DNA of 56,513 nucleotides from Myxococcus sp. CA023 (GCF_010998615.1 NZ_JAAEAH010000063.1:1-56513), one strand, 5' to 3'. Counted from the first letter of the stretch, positions 1 through 9,733 are shown. The notes: generated by a model not told the origin, from the sequence alone. Numbers and translations are program-made.

Positions 1-104
1 GGCGTGGAAGGTGGCGCGCGGGGGCCGCGGGGCGAGGAGGCGGGCTGAGCACGTCGTTGACCGACGGCATCTTCCGGATGTCCCCGCGCGCCACCTTCCA
101 CGCC
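1..104. repeat. Fold-back inverted repeat at the left window end
   Basis: Bases 1-23 are the exact reverse complement of 82-104, with 58 bases between. The repeat begins at base 1 itself. Together with the similar structure at the other end, it is best explained as a snap-back assembly artefact. Confidence 0.85.
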
Positions 105-217
105 TGCTGGACAATCCAGGACAGCGAGCGGTCCTGCCTCGTCGCCTCACGCTGGATCTCCTCCAGCATGTCCTCGGGGAAATAGAGACTCTGTTTACGA
201 TGGTCCGTCGTAGCCAT
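1..217 (-). CDS. Small ribbon-helix-helix-like protein, 3' end missing (copy 2 of a tandem pair)
   Basis: The gene starts with ATG at 217 and runs off the left edge. The visible product begins MATTDHRKQSLYFPEDMLEE and continues with an IQREATRQDRSLSWIVQQAW segment. This is nearly identical over its first 50 residues to the neighbouring product at 224-427, so the two are tandem duplicates. The short basic strand followed by two helices is typical of MetJ/Arc/CopG-type DNA-binding proteins, a role I infer from pattern only. The ribosome site GGAGG overlaps the stop of the upstream gene, and six bases separate that stop from this ATG, so the two are cotranscribed. The last codons (bases 1-23) lie in a fold-back repeat at the window end and are probably not the true C-terminus. 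Confidence 0.7.
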   Translation of the reverse strand, partial: MATTDHRKQSLYFPEDMLEEIQREATRQDRSLSWIVQQAWKVARGDIRKMPSVNDVLSPPPRPAAPARHLPR

Positions 218-223
218 CCGTCG

Positions 224-427
224 TTACTCCTCCCGAGGGTCCTGGCGCTCGTCGCCAGTCACGTCATTCACGGCGGGGAACGACTTGATGCGCTCGCGGG
301 CGATCTTCCACGCCTGCTGCACGACCCAGGAAAGGGAGCGGTCCTGACGGGTCGCCTCTTCCTGGATCTCCTTCAGCATCTCCTCGGGGAAGTACAGCGA
401 CTGCTTGCGCTTGTCGGTGCCTGCCAT
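224..427 (-). CDS. Small ribbon-helix-helix-like protein (67 aa), copy 1 of a tandem pair
   Basis: The 67-residue product begins MAGTDKRKQSLYFPEEMLKE and contains a helix-turn-helix-like stretch, RSLSWVVQQAWKIARERI, before an acidic tail. The pattern (short beta strand KQSLYF, two amphipathic helices, conserved SLSW turn) resembles ribbon-helix-helix regulators. Similar small proteins are common in myxobacteria, but I know of no assigned function. A longer reading up to 736 exists, but its extra residues look like non-coding translation. ATG at 427 gives a start matching the paralogue and lies 44 bases below a good sigma-70-type promoter at 479-507. The paralogue follows after six bases. Such a pair could form homo- or heterodimers and regulate its own promoter. 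Confidence 0.75.
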   Translation of the reverse strand: MAGTDKRKQSLYFPEEMLKEIQEEATRQDRSLSWVVQQAWKIARERIKSFPAVNDVTGDERQDPREE

Positions 428-478
428 ACTTGGGTCTCCGGGGCGGATTCGGGGTGACGACCTGAACACACCTGGGCC

Positions 479-507
479 GTTATCCGACAGACTCCCAAGA
501 GGGTCAA
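479..507 (-). promoter_or_regulatory. Sigma-70-type promoter for the tandem RHH genes
   Basis: Read on the minus strand, TTGACC (502-507) is followed after 17 bases by GATAAC (479-484), close to the vegetative consensus with ideal spacing. Transcription would start near 471 and give a leader of about 44 bases before the ATG at 427. Confidence 0.55.
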
Positions 508-560
508 CGGTTTCCAAGGACTCATTCCGAGGTCGCACGCTCCGTCCCCTTGCTCGTCCA

Positions 561-581
561 GTTGCACGTAAGCTGTGCAAC
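561..581. promoter_or_regulatory. Inverted repeat GTTGCAC-N7-GTGCAAC upstream of the RHH promoter
   Basis: A perfect 7-bp palindrome with a 7-base spacer lies about 55 bases upstream of the -35 box of the RHH promoter. It may be an operator, perhaps for the RHH proteins themselves. This is inference from position and symmetry only. Confidence 0.3.
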
Positions 582-589
582 CATGCGCG

Positions 590-629
590 AAAAAGGAAAC
601 GCCCCGGACTCCACGAGGAAGTCCGGGGC
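590..629 (-). terminator. Intrinsic terminator on the minus strand with no gene upstream
   Basis: The 10-bp stem GCCCCGGACT / AGTCCGGGGC (601-610 and 620-629) has a 9-base loop. On the minus strand it is followed by GTTTCCTTTTT. This is a convincing rho-independent terminator, yet no minus-strand gene lies between it and tilS at 882. The 454-base gene-free stretch 428-881 thus holds a promoter, a palindrome, this terminator and possibly a small RNA ending here. Confidence 0.6.
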
Positions 630-760
630 GCTTCGGAAAGAGGGACCGCCCGGAGAAATCTCCAGGCGGGCCCGTGGACCCAGAGGGGGAGGGGGGGGAC
701 CCCTAGGTCCAACAGCTTAAAATTCGACCGTCTCAAGAACAGCGTTCGCGGCCGCGTGTA
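590..760 (-). ncRNA. Candidate small RNA ending at the orphan terminator
   Basis: The minus strand from roughly 760 to 590 contains a second possible hairpin (GGACC near 676-681 pairing with GGTCC near 705-710, with G and C runs between) before the strong terminator at 590-629. No open frame of coding character is visible. I cannot define the 5' end. This may instead be an attenuated leader or a boundary element protecting the RHH operon from antisense transcription. Confidence 0.25.
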
Positions 761-881
761 TTTCCGCTACCGCATCAACGCCGATTCGATGTTGTGGCGA
801 TCATAAGAATCAGCCCCCCTGCCTTCAACCGCACGTGCCTCTGTAACCCGCTCACCCGACACTCCATTCCACCGCGGTCCG

Positions 882-2237
882 ATGCCCCGTCACGATTCCG
901 CCACGCAGCTGCTGACGACGACGCTTCAAGAGGCGTACACCCGCCTGGGACTCGAGGGAGGTTCGGTGCTGCTCGCCGTTTCCGGCGGCGCGGACTCCAC
1001 GGCCCTCCTGGTGGGAACCGCGCACGTCGCCGAGCGACTCCGGCTTCGCGTGGAGGTGGCCTCGCTGGACCATGGCCTGCGTCCCGAAGCGGCGGAGGAG
1101 GCCCGCCAGGTGTCCGCCCTGGCGTCCGCGCGGGGGCTGCCCTGCCACGTCCAGGCGCTGCGGCTGCATCCAGGGGCCGGCATCGAGGCGCGCGCGAGGG
1201 AGGCTCGCTACGCGACGTTGGAGGCGCTCCGCCGTGAGCGGGGCCTGGACGTGGTGGCCACCGCGCACACCGCCACGGACCAGGCGGAGACGCTGCTCAT
1301 GCGCCTGGCACGAGGCACCGCCCTGCGCGGCGCGGTGGGCATCCACGAAGCGCGCCCCGGACTGGTGCGCCCCCTGCTGTGGTGCACGCGGGAGGATGTG
1401 GTGGCCTTCCTGGCGGAACAGGGTGTCGCCTACACGACAGACCCGATGAACGCCGACCCTGTCCACTTCCGGACGCGCGTTCGCCTTGGAGTGCTACCCG
1501 CCCTGTCGCGCGCCGCCGGCTTCGCGGTGGAGGGGCACCTGGCCGCCTTCGCGCGGGTGGTCGCGGAGGACGAGTCGCTGCTGGCGTCCATGGCGGACGC
1601 GGCCTTCGACCGGCTGCGCCTGGAGGATGGCGCCCTGGATGCGGTGGGCGTGCGCGCGCTGGAGCCCGCGCTGCGCCGGCGGGTGCTCGCCCGGCTGGTG
1701 GCCAGCACGGAGGCCGCGGTGGATGAGGCCACGCTGGCCCGCGTGCAGCGCGCGGTGGCCCAGGGCGGCACGGCCACGTTGGGGCGGGGCTACGTGCTGC
1801 GCGCGACCAGCGGACGGGTGCGCTGCGTGCGGCAGGTGCCGTCCACCCCACCGGCTGAACTTCGGCTGGAGCACGCGGGTTCGCGGGGCGCGCTCGTGGG
1901 GACGGGCTGGAATTTTTCCGTCGAGTTCGCACCTCCACCTGCGGGCGTGCTCGGGCTGGCGCTCGGGGACGGGACGCGCTGGCCGCTGACCGTGCGGACA
2001 CGTCGCCCCGGCGACCGGGTGTGCACTGTTGGGGGACAACGCAAGCTTCAAGATGTGTTGGTTGATCTTCGGGTGCCCGCGGAAGCACGGGCCACGCGGC
2101 CGGTGGTGGCGGATGCCGAGGGGCAGGTGTTGTGGCTCCCCGGCCTCTGGCCACCGGTGGTTCCGCGTGCGGCCGCCAGGGAGTATCTCTGGGCGGTCCC
2201 CCCCGGTTCGAGCATTCAGCGGACCGCGGCGTTATAG
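882..2237 (+). CDS. tilS: tRNA(Ile)-lysidine synthetase
   Basis: This enzyme attaches lysine to C34 of the CAU-anticodon tRNA-Ile precursor, using ATP, so that it reads AUA instead of AUG. The N-terminal PP-loop ATP-pyrophosphatase motif SGGADS is at residues 34-39. Conserved LDHGLRPEA and TAHTATDQAETLLMRL segments follow, and the C-terminal part (about residues 340-450) fits the TilS tRNA-binding domains with TRRPGDRV. The 451-residue length is normal for the family. It sits 180 bases upstream of ftsH, the arrangement seen in many bacteria. Codon use is like its GC-rich neighbours. The ATG at 882 is chosen because it precedes the PP-loop by the usual distance. Confidence 0.93.
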   Translation: MPRHDSATQLLTTTLQEAYTRLGLEGGSVLLAVSGGADSTALLVGTAHVAERLRLRVEVASLDHGLRPEAAEEARQVSALASARGLPCHVQALRLHPGAGIEARAREARYATLEALRRERGLDVVATAHTATDQAETLLMRLARGTALRGAVGIHEARPGLVRPLLWCTREDVVAFLAEQGVAYTTDPMNADPVHFRTRVRLGVLPALSRAAGFAVEGHLAAFARVVAEDESLLASMADAAFDRLRLEDGALDAVGVRALEPALRRRVLARLVASTEAAVDEATLARVQRAVAQGGTATLGRGYVLRATSGRVRCVRQVPSTPPAELRLEHAGSRGALVGTGWNFSVEFAPPPAGVLGLALGDGTRWPLTVRTRRPGDRVCTVGGQRKLQDVLVDLRVPAEARATRPVVADAEGQVLWLPGLWPPVVPRAAAREYLWAVPPGSSIQRTAAL

Positions 2238-2283
2238 AGTGGCAGAGTCGCAGTTCGGGGGATGGGCGCGGCCCCCTAAATAG

Positions 2284-2312
2284 TTGAGGGCTTTTTACTG
2301 TTGCTGATACGG
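2284..2312 (+). promoter_or_regulatory. Candidate sigma-70-type promoter for ftsH
   Basis: TTGAGG (2284-2289), a 17-base spacer and ATACGG (2307-2312, or TGATAC at 2305-2310) lie in the 180-base gap before ftsH. The spacer contains a T-rich stretch, unusual in this GC-rich DNA. The leader would be about 100 bases. Confidence 0.4.
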
Positions 2313-2417
2313 TCCGTCGCTGGGTAGCTCGCCTGGTGTCGGCCAAGTGATGGATAAAGCTGGGGTTCTTCCCAGCGCGGCCCTCATCCCGCCGAGTTCC
2401 GAAAGGGCAGCTGACAC

Positions 2418-4334
<1,917 letters not shown>

Positions 4335-4369
4335 GCTTCACGCCCTTCCAGCGGTTGAGCTGAAATGAA

Positions 4370-4410
4370 GAAGGCCCTTCCCAGCAGCGTGGGAAGGGCC
4401 TTCTGCTTTG
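4370..4410 (+). terminator. Hairpin terminator between ftsH and the convergent pirin gene
   Basis: A perfect 13-bp stem (GAAGGCCCTTCCC, 4370-4382, pairing with 4391-4403) has an 8-base loop and is followed by TGCTTTG. It lies between convergent genes and could stop transcription from either side. Confidence 0.7.
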
Positions 4411-4433
4411 CGGGCTCCTGGGAGCCCGCGCGC

Positions 4434-5360
4434 CTACGGGTAGCGCACGGGGAGGGGGGCCTCGGGCAGGGGGATGAACTCCGTCTCGTCCGGGACGGCG
4501 GCGAAGCGGCCGGCCTTCCAGTCCTCCTTCGCCTGCTCCAGCCGCTCCTTCGAGCTGGAGACGAAGTTCCAGAAGATGTAGCGCGGCCCGTCCATGGGCT
4601 CCCCGCCGAGCACCAGCAGCCGCGCCGCCGCGGTGGCGTGGAGGGTGACGGCGCCGCCGGGCCGGAAGACGAGAAGCTCTCCCGGCTCGAAGGCCATGCC
4701 GTCCACCTCCACGGTGCCCTGGACGAGGTACATCGCCCGCTCCTCGTGCTCGGCCGGAACCACGAAGCGCGCGCCGGCCTCCAACGCCACGTCCGCGTAG
4801 AACATGTCCGACAGCGTCTGCACCGGCGAGCGCTGACCGTGCACGGTGCCGGTGATGACGCGCATCCGCGCGCCCTCACCCTCGTGGCAGGGCATCTGGT
4901 CCTCGGGGTGGTGGACGAACGCTGGGGCCGTCTCCTCGTGGCGCTTGGGCAGCGCCACCCACGCCTGCATGCCAAAGAGCTTGCTGCCCGCGGCGCGTGG
5001 GCCGGGGCCGGTGCGCTCCGAGTGGACGATGCCGTTGCCCGCCGTCATCCAGTTCACCGCGCCGGGGCGGATGGGCTGCACCGTGCCCAGGCTGTCCCGG
5101 TGCATGACTTCTCCGTCGAAGAGGTAGGTGACGGTGGCCAGCCCGATGTGCGGATGGGGCCGCACATCCAGGCCGTGGCCAGGTTGGAAGCCGGCGGGGC
5201 CCATCTGGTCCAGAAAGATGAAGGGCCCCACCATCCGGCGGCGGGCCGAGGGCAGCGCGCGCCGCACCTCGAACCCGTCGCCCAGGTCGCGTGAGGGCGC
5301 GACGATGAGTGTCTCCATCGAAGGGGGAAGCTGCTCCGCGTTCAAGTCGTCCCGGCTCAT
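4434..5360 (-). CDS. Pirin family protein (308 aa)
   Basis: Pirins are bicupin, usually iron-binding proteins. Some bacterial members oxidise flavonols (quercetinase) and others act as redox-linked regulators. The N-terminal cupin shows the metal-site pattern [15 protein letters not shown] with later HRDS and GIVHSE, which supplies the usual histidine and glutamate ligands. The C-terminal cupin covers about 180-280. The start at 5360 has GGGAG upstream. It lies 31 bases downstream of a second, shorter pirin on the same strand, and the LysR gene precedes both, so the three may form one unit. The substrate cannot be told from sequence. Confidence 0.88.
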   Translation of the reverse strand: MSRDDLNAEQLPPSMETLIVAPSRDLGDGFEVRRALPSARRRMVGPFIFLDQMGPAGFQPGHGLDVRPHPHIGLATVTYLFDGEVMHRDSLGTVQPIRPGAVNWMTAGNGIVHSERTGPGPRAAGSKLFGMQAWVALPKRHEETAPAFVHHPEDQMPCHEGEGARMRVITGTVHGQRSPVQTLSDMFYADVALEAGARFVVPAEHEERAMYLVQGTVEVDGMAFEPGELLVFRPGGAVTLHATAAARLLVLGGEPMDGPRYIFWNFVSSSKERLEQAKEDWKAGRFAAVPDETEFIPLPEAPLPVRYP

Positions 5361-5391
5361 GTCGTGCTCCCTTTCGTTCAGCGATGTGGCC

Positions 5392-6087
5392 TCAGGCCAG
5401 GTCGAACAGCAGCGCTTCCACCGGCTCCGTGGCGGAGAGGACGAGCTGCGACTCGTCCGCCACGGCGACGCCGTCCCCCGCTTTCAACTCCACGCCGTTG
5501 AGCGTGGCCTTGCCCCGCGCCATCTGCAGCCAGGCGTGGCGGCCCGGAGCGAGCGTGTACGTCGCCTGCTCGCCCGTGCCCAGCAGCGTCGCGTGAAGCA
5601 CCACGTCCTGGTGCACCGTGAGGCTGCCGTCGCGGGCGTCCGGGCTGGCCACCACCCGCCAGCGGCCCTGGCGCTCGGCCTCCGGGAAGGCCTTCTGCTC
5701 GTAGCCAGGCGTCAGGCCTTTGCGGTCCGGGATGATCCAGATCTGCAGGAAGTGGAGGTTCTCATCCGTGCCGTTCATCTCGCTGTGCAGGACACCGGTG
5801 CCGGCCGTCATCCGCTGGATTTCACCGGCGCGCAGCAGGCCCTCGCCGCCCGTGCTGTCGCGGTGGGCAATGGCGCCGCTCAGCGGGTAGGTGATGATTT
5901 CCATGTCCCGGTGAGGGTGCGTACCGAAGCCCTCGTGGGGCGCGACGCGGTCCTCGTTGATGACGCGCAGGGCTCGGAAGCCCATGAAGTCCGGGTCGTA
6001 GTAACCGGCGAAGGAGAAGGTGTGGTGGGAGTCCAGCCAACCGTGGTTGGCGTGACCGCGGGCTTCCGAGGGGCGAATGGCAATCAT
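5392..6087 (-). CDS. Pirin-like protein of the short (YhhW/quercetinase) type
   Basis: This 231-residue bicupin begins [20 protein letters not shown], a hallmark of the shorter YhhW-like pirins, and has [21 protein letters not shown] and GVLHSE as cupin metal ligands. A longer reading to 6249 exists, but ATG at 6087 has GGAAAGGAA upstream and starts at the family-conserved N-terminus. It is first in a minus-strand pair with the 308-residue pirin. A perfect palindrome containing GTTCC-N6-GGAAC lies about 100 bases upstream, and the same site recurs on the other side of the LysR gene, so LysR control is likely. The chemical function is unknown. Confidence 0.88.
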   Translation of the reverse strand: MIAIRPSEARGHANHGWLDSHHTFSFAGYYDPDFMGFRALRVINEDRVAPHEGFGTHPHRDMEIITYPLSGAIAHRDSTGGEGLLRAGEIQRMTAGTGVLHSEMNGTDENLHFLQIWIIPDRKGLTPGYEQKAFPEAERQGRWRVVASPDARDGSLTVHQDVVLHATLLGTGEQATYTLAPGRHAWLQMARGKATLNGVELKAGDGVAVADESQLVLSATEPVEALLFDLA

Positions 6088-6185
6088 GGCGTTCCTTTCC
6101 GCGGCAGAACCTGGATGGCGGCCGCTGTTTCGAGAGTCATGATGTGCGTGAGGGCCTTTCGGGACTAGGCGTGGACAATGGGAAG

Positions 6186-6209
6186 CATCGTTCCACAGAT
6201 GGAACGATG
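6186..6209. promoter_or_regulatory. LysR-type operator, site 1 (upstream of the pirin pair)
   Basis: A perfect 10-bp inverted repeat, CATCGTTCCA / TGGAACGATG, with a 4-base spacer. Its core GTTCC-N6-GGAAC recurs at 7120-7135 and contains the T-N11-A pattern of LysR-family boxes. It lies between the lysR stop and the downstream pirin start. Confidence 0.6.
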
Positions 6210-6215
6210 TCCCGT

Positions 6216-7097
6216 TCAGCCGGGGATGGGCCAGTGCTCGCGCAGGCACTCCACGAAGGCCATCACCTTGGGGGAGTGGTGCCGCGCGCTCGGGTAGACG
6301 GCATGGACGGGCGCGCCCGTGGAGCTCCAGTCCGGCAGGATGCGCTGCAAGCGCCCGGCGGCCAGCTCCGAGGAGAAGTGGAGGTTGGGGAGCAGGGCGA
6401 TGCCGGAGCCCGCCCGCGCCACCGCGTAGAGCATGTCCGGCTCATTCACGACGATTCGGGCGGGCACCTTGACGTCCACCGAGCGGTTGCCGGAGTGGAG
6501 CGTCCAGATGTTGTTCTCCAGGCCCGCGCCGAAGAGGAGGCAGTCGTGCTTCTCCAAATCCTTCGGAGCCTTGGGCGTCCCGCGCGCCTTGAGATAGCTG
6601 GGCGCCGCGATGACGACGCGCTCCACGATGCCCAGCCGCCGCGCCATGAGTGACGAGTCCGCCAGCCGCCCGGCGCGAATCGCCACGTCGAAGCCTTCCG
6701 CCACCAGGTCCACGTTGCGGTCGGTACACACCATCTCGAGCTGGACCTCGGGGTACTGCTTGATGAAGGTGGACACCAGCGGCCCGATGAAGCTGAACGT
6801 CAGCGGCGTCGTCACGCGCAGCAGGCCATGGGGGGCTGCCTGCATCCGCGTCACGGCCAGCTCGGCCTGCTCCGCCTCCGCGACGATGCGCGCGCAGTGC
6901 TCGTAGTACGTCCGGCCCACGTCGGTGAGGCGCAGCTTGCGCGTGGTGCGTTGGAGCAACTGCGCGCCGACCCGTGTCTCCAGCTCCGACACCTTCCGGC
7001 TCACCGTGGACTTGGGCATCCGCAGCCCACGCGCCGCGGCGGTGAAGCTGCCTGCCTGTACCACGCGTGCGAAGACGAGCAGCTCGTTGAGGTCCAT
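6216..7097 (-). CDS. LysR family transcriptional regulator
   Basis: A 293-residue LysR protein with an N-terminal winged helix-turn-helix (about residues 1-60, MDLNELLVFARVVQAGSFTA then PKSTVSRKVSELE) and a C-terminal periplasmic-binding-protein-like effector domain (about 90-290). The closest pattern I recognise is the subgroup that often sits beside pirin or quinone-related genes, sensing small aromatic or electrophilic molecules, but the ligand is not deducible. It is divergent from yceI and in line with two pirins. Identical operator cores on both sides of the gene point to autoregulation and control of both neighbours. Length and domain order are normal. Confidence 0.92.
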   Translation of the reverse strand: MDLNELLVFARVVQAGSFTAAARGLRMPKSTVSRKVSELETRVGAQLLQRTTRKLRLTDVGRTYYEHCARIVAEAEQAELAVTRMQAAPHGLLRVTTPLTFSFIGPLVSTFIKQYPEVQLEMVCTDRNVDLVAEGFDVAIRAGRLADSSLMARRLGIVERVVIAAPSYLKARGTPKAPKDLEKHDCLLFGAGLENNIWTLHSGNRSVDVKVPARIVVNEPDMLYAVARAGSGIALLPNLHFSSELAAGRLQRILPDWSSTGAPVHAVYPSARHHSPKVMAFVECLREHWPIPG

Positions 7098-7118
7098 CTC
7101 CCGTCCTTCCCGGAGCGT

Positions 7119-7136
7119 TGTTCCGTGGGTGGAACA
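7119..7136. promoter_or_regulatory. LysR-type operator, site 2 (lysR-yceI divergent region)
   Basis: TGTTCC-N6-GGAACA, sharing the exact GTTCC-N6-GGAAC core of site 1. It lies 22 bases upstream of the lysR start and about 95 bases upstream of yceI, the classic place for a LysR regulator acting on a divergent target and itself. Confidence 0.6.
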
Positions 7137-7231
7137 GTTCTTCCAGTCTGGCCCATCTAATCAAGCGCGGGGGGCACCGCTACCTTCCTCCTCGTCGAAC
7201 ACACCGCTTCACACAAAAAGGAAGGCACCTC

Positions 7232-7780
7232 ATGGCCACCACGACCTGGAACATCGACACCACCCACTCCGGCATCCACTTCTCCGTCCGCCACATGGTC
7301 ATCGCGAAGGTTCGCGGCAGCTTCCGCAAGTACAGCGGCGCCGTTTCGCTGGACGAGCAGGACGTCACGAAGTCCTCCGTCGCCGTCACCATCGAGACGG
7401 CCAGCATCGACTCCGGCGTCGAACAGCGTGACAACCACCTGCGCTCGCCGGACTTCTTCGACGTGGAGAAGTTCCCCAGCATCACGTTCAAGAGCACGAA
7501 GGTGGAGAAGGCGTACGGCAACGGGCTGAAGGTGACGGGCAACCTGACCATCCGCGACATCACCCGCGAGGTGGTGCTGGACGCCGAGCAGCTCGGCGGG
7601 GGCAAGGACCCGTGGGGCAACGTCAAGGCCGCGTTCGAGGCGAAGACGTCGGTGGACCGCCGCGACTTCGGCCTGACGTGGAACCAGGCGCTGGAGACGG
7701 GCGGCGTCCTCGTCGGTGAGAAGATTGAAATCGCCATCGAGGTCCAGGCGGTGAAGGCGCAGGCCGAGCAGGCGGCCTGA
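7232..7780 (+). CDS. YceI family protein
   Basis: A 182-residue protein with the complete YceI lipocalin-like beta-barrel pattern: TTWNIDTTHSGIHFSVRHM near the N-terminus, VEQRDNHLRSPDFFDVEKFP in the middle, and a DFGLTWNQALETGGVLVG segment near the end. The family binds isoprenoid or polyprenyl-quinone-like lipids and is often induced by stress. No signal peptide is seen, so this copy is probably cytoplasmic. ATG at 7232 has the ribosome site AAAAAGGAAGG. The gene diverges from lysR across a shared operator and is followed 71 bases later by an OsmC-like gene, suggesting an oxidative or electrophile stress module. Confidence 0.9.
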   Translation: MATTTWNIDTTHSGIHFSVRHMVIAKVRGSFRKYSGAVSLDEQDVTKSSVAVTIETASIDSGVEQRDNHLRSPDFFDVEKFPSITFKSTKVEKAYGNGLKVTGNLTIRDITREVVLDAEQLGGGKDPWGNVKAAFEAKTSVDRRDFGLTWNQALETGGVLVGEKIEIAIEVQAVKAQAEQAA

Positions 7781-7799
7781 GTCACCCACGCGGACCGCT

Positions 7800-7826
7800 C
7801 CGGAGGCGCCTTCACCGGGCCTCCGG
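7800..7826 (+). terminator. Hairpin after yceI
   Basis: An 8-bp stem CCGGAGGC / GCCTCCGG with an 11-base loop lies in the 71-base gap before the OsmC gene and is followed by CTTCTTCTCC rather than a real U tract. It may be a weak terminator or an RNA-stabilising element. Confidence 0.3.
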
Positions 7827-7851
7827 TCCACCTTCTTCTCCCGGAGCCCCC

Positions 7852-8256
7852 ATGAAGACCCACAGCCAGACCGAGAAGCCCGGAGCGTTTCGCCAGGTCC
7901 TGCAGACCGGCACCCATACCCTGCATGCGGACGTGGCCCCCGCGCTGGGCGGAGAGGACTCCGCGCCCAGCCCGCACGACTACTTCGACGCCGCGCTGGC
8001 GGCATGCAAGGCCCTGACGGCCACGTGGTACGCGAAGCGTAACGGCCTGGCCCTGGAGCGTGTGGAGACGCACGTCGAACGGGATGATTCGCGGGAGCGG
8101 CAGGGCACCTACACGCTGAAGGTGAAGCTGGCGTTCCACGGGGCGCTGTCGCCGGCGGACATGCAGCGGCTGTACAACGCCGTCGCGCAGTGCCCCATCC
8201 ACAAGCTGATGACGACGTCCACGGTGGACATCGTGACCGAGCCGCTCGAAGCCTGA
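7852..8256 (+). CDS. OsmC family peroxiredoxin-like protein
   Basis: This 134-residue OsmC/Ohr-fold protein belongs to a family that reduces organic or lipid hydroperoxides with a pair of cysteines. Here Cys52 (in LAACKALTATWYAKR) and Cys114 (in AQCPIHKLM) match the two redox cysteines. It lies downstream of yceI and may be cotranscribed with it, which fits a peroxide or electrophile defence role for the whole lysR-pirin-yceI-osmC group. The length is typical for the OsmC/YhfA branch and no signal peptide is present. Reductant and substrate are not evident. Confidence 0.88.
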   Translation: MKTHSQTEKPGAFRQVLQTGTHTLHADVAPALGGEDSAPSPHDYFDAALAACKALTATWYAKRNGLALERVETHVERDDSRERQGTYTLKVKLAFHGALSPADMQRLYNAVAQCPIHKLMTTSTVDIVTEPLEA

Positions 8257-8342
8257 GCCCCCGGGCGCGCTCGGGAGCGGTAGGGTAGGGATGCGCGTCC
8301 CGTCCTGGTGGCGGTACGCGGTCCCCTCCCTGGAGCCTCCCG

Positions 8343-9557
8343 ATGATTCGCGCCCGCCCCCTGACGTCAGAGCACCCGGAGGACCTCATCCTGGCCTTCC
8401 GGCGCATGGGGCTGACGGAGCCCACGCAACGGGCCCTGCTGGAGACGCTGCCATTCACTCGGCTCCTCCTCACCGGGTTGAGTCTCCAGGACGCGGCCTT
8501 CCTCCAGACGCTGTCTGATGCGTTCCCCGAATGGCTTCCCGGGGACGCCCATTCCCGTTCGGGGACGGGGCTGCTGACGGGGCGCGCAGCGCAGTTCCAG
8601 CGGCTGGTGACGGCCGCTCGCACCGACGCCCGGGGCCTGTCCGCGTTGGCATCGGCGGTGGCGTCCGCGCTGGCCGCGGGCGTGGCGCCGGCGGTGCTGA
8701 CGCTGGGCGCCCGGCGCTTCGAGTGGGGCTCCCGCACCTACGTCATGGGCGTGGTGAACGCGACGCCGGACAGCTTCTCGGATGGCGGGCGCTATGCCGG
8801 GACGGAAGCCACCATCGCCCACGGGTTGGCCTTGGCCGAGGCGGGGGCGGACCTGCTCGACGTGGGCGGTGAGTCCACCCGGCCCGGCTCCCTGCCGGTC
8901 AGTGCCGACGAGGAACTGGCGCGGGTGATTCCCGTCATCGAGGGCCTGCGGGCCCGGACCGATGTGCCTCTTTCCGTGGACACCACCAAGGCCGGGGTGG
9001 CGCGCGAGGCGTTGAAGGCCGGTGCGCACCTCATCAATGACATCACCGGTTTCAGCTCCGATGTCGGCCTGCCCCGCGTGGTGGCCGAGGCCGGCGCCGC
9101 CTGCTGCCTGATGCACATCCAGGGCACTCCGGCCACGATGCAGCAGGCGCCGCGCTACGACGACGTCGTCGAGGACGTGCTGGCCTTCCTGGAGGCCGCC
9201 ATCATCCGGGCCGAGTCGGCGGGCATCCCCCGGGGGCGCATCCTCCTGGACCCCGGCATCGGGTTCGGGAAGACCTTCGAGCACAACCTCTTCCTGCTGC
9301 GCCGCCTCCCGGAGCTGCGCGTGCTGGGGCTGCCGTTGCTGGTGGGCACGAGCCGCAAGGGCTTCCTCGGCCGGTTGGCGGGGGGCAAGCCTGCCTCCGA
9401 ACGGCTGGCGGCGACGTTGGGCTCGGTGGCCTCCATGGCGACGGTGGGCGGGGCCGACGTGGTCCGCGTCCATGATGTGCCTGAGGCCCGGGACGCGTTG
9501 GCCGTCGCGGACGCCATCCGGCGGTGCGAAGACGGAGGAACGTTCTACGCCCGGTAA
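8343..9557 (+). CDS. folP: Dihydropteroate synthase with N-terminal extension
   Basis: The enzyme condenses 6-hydroxymethyl-dihydropterin pyrophosphate with p-aminobenzoate in folate synthesis and is the sulfonamide target. The catalytic TIM barrel starts near residue 121. Signature segments are MGVVNATPDSFSDGG (about 135-149), DVGGESTRPGS, ISVDTTKA-like LSVDTTKA, and the C-terminal GTSRKGFLG. At 404 residues it is longer than the usual 270-280 because of about 120 extra N-terminal residues of no clear motif, an extension I associate with delta-type relatives. In those relatives folP often lies next to ftsH. Here the redox module at 4434-8256 separates them. Confidence 0.93.
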   Translation: MIRARPLTSEHPEDLILAFRRMGLTEPTQRALLETLPFTRLLLTGLSLQDAAFLQTLSDAFPEWLPGDAHSRSGTGLLTGRAAQFQRLVTAARTDARGLSALASAVASALAAGVAPAVLTLGARRFEWGSRTYVMGVVNATPDSFSDGGRYAGTEATIAHGLALAEAGADLLDVGGESTRPGSLPVSADEELARVIPVIEGLRARTDVPLSVDTTKAGVAREALKAGAHLINDITGFSSDVGLPRVVAEAGAACCLMHIQGTPATMQQAPRYDDVVEDVLAFLEAAIIRAESAGIPRGRILLDPGIGFGKTFEHNLFLLRRLPELRVLGLPLLVGTSRKGFLGRLAGGKPASERLAATLGSVASMATVGGADVVRVHDVPEARDALAVADAIRRCEDGGTFYAR

Positions 9558-9733
9558 CAAGGTGTGGCTTACAGCCCTCAAGCTGTGGCCGGAATCTTCA
9601 CCTTCCGCTGGCCGCCCCCCGAGCCGCCGTGTATGGACGGCTGCGATTCGGTTGGTACTGATTTCGCAACCTCTTTTAGTCTGCGTCGGCCCGCATGCCT
9701 GGGCGGTTGCCCAGGGAGCAGTGGGTTCCTAAC

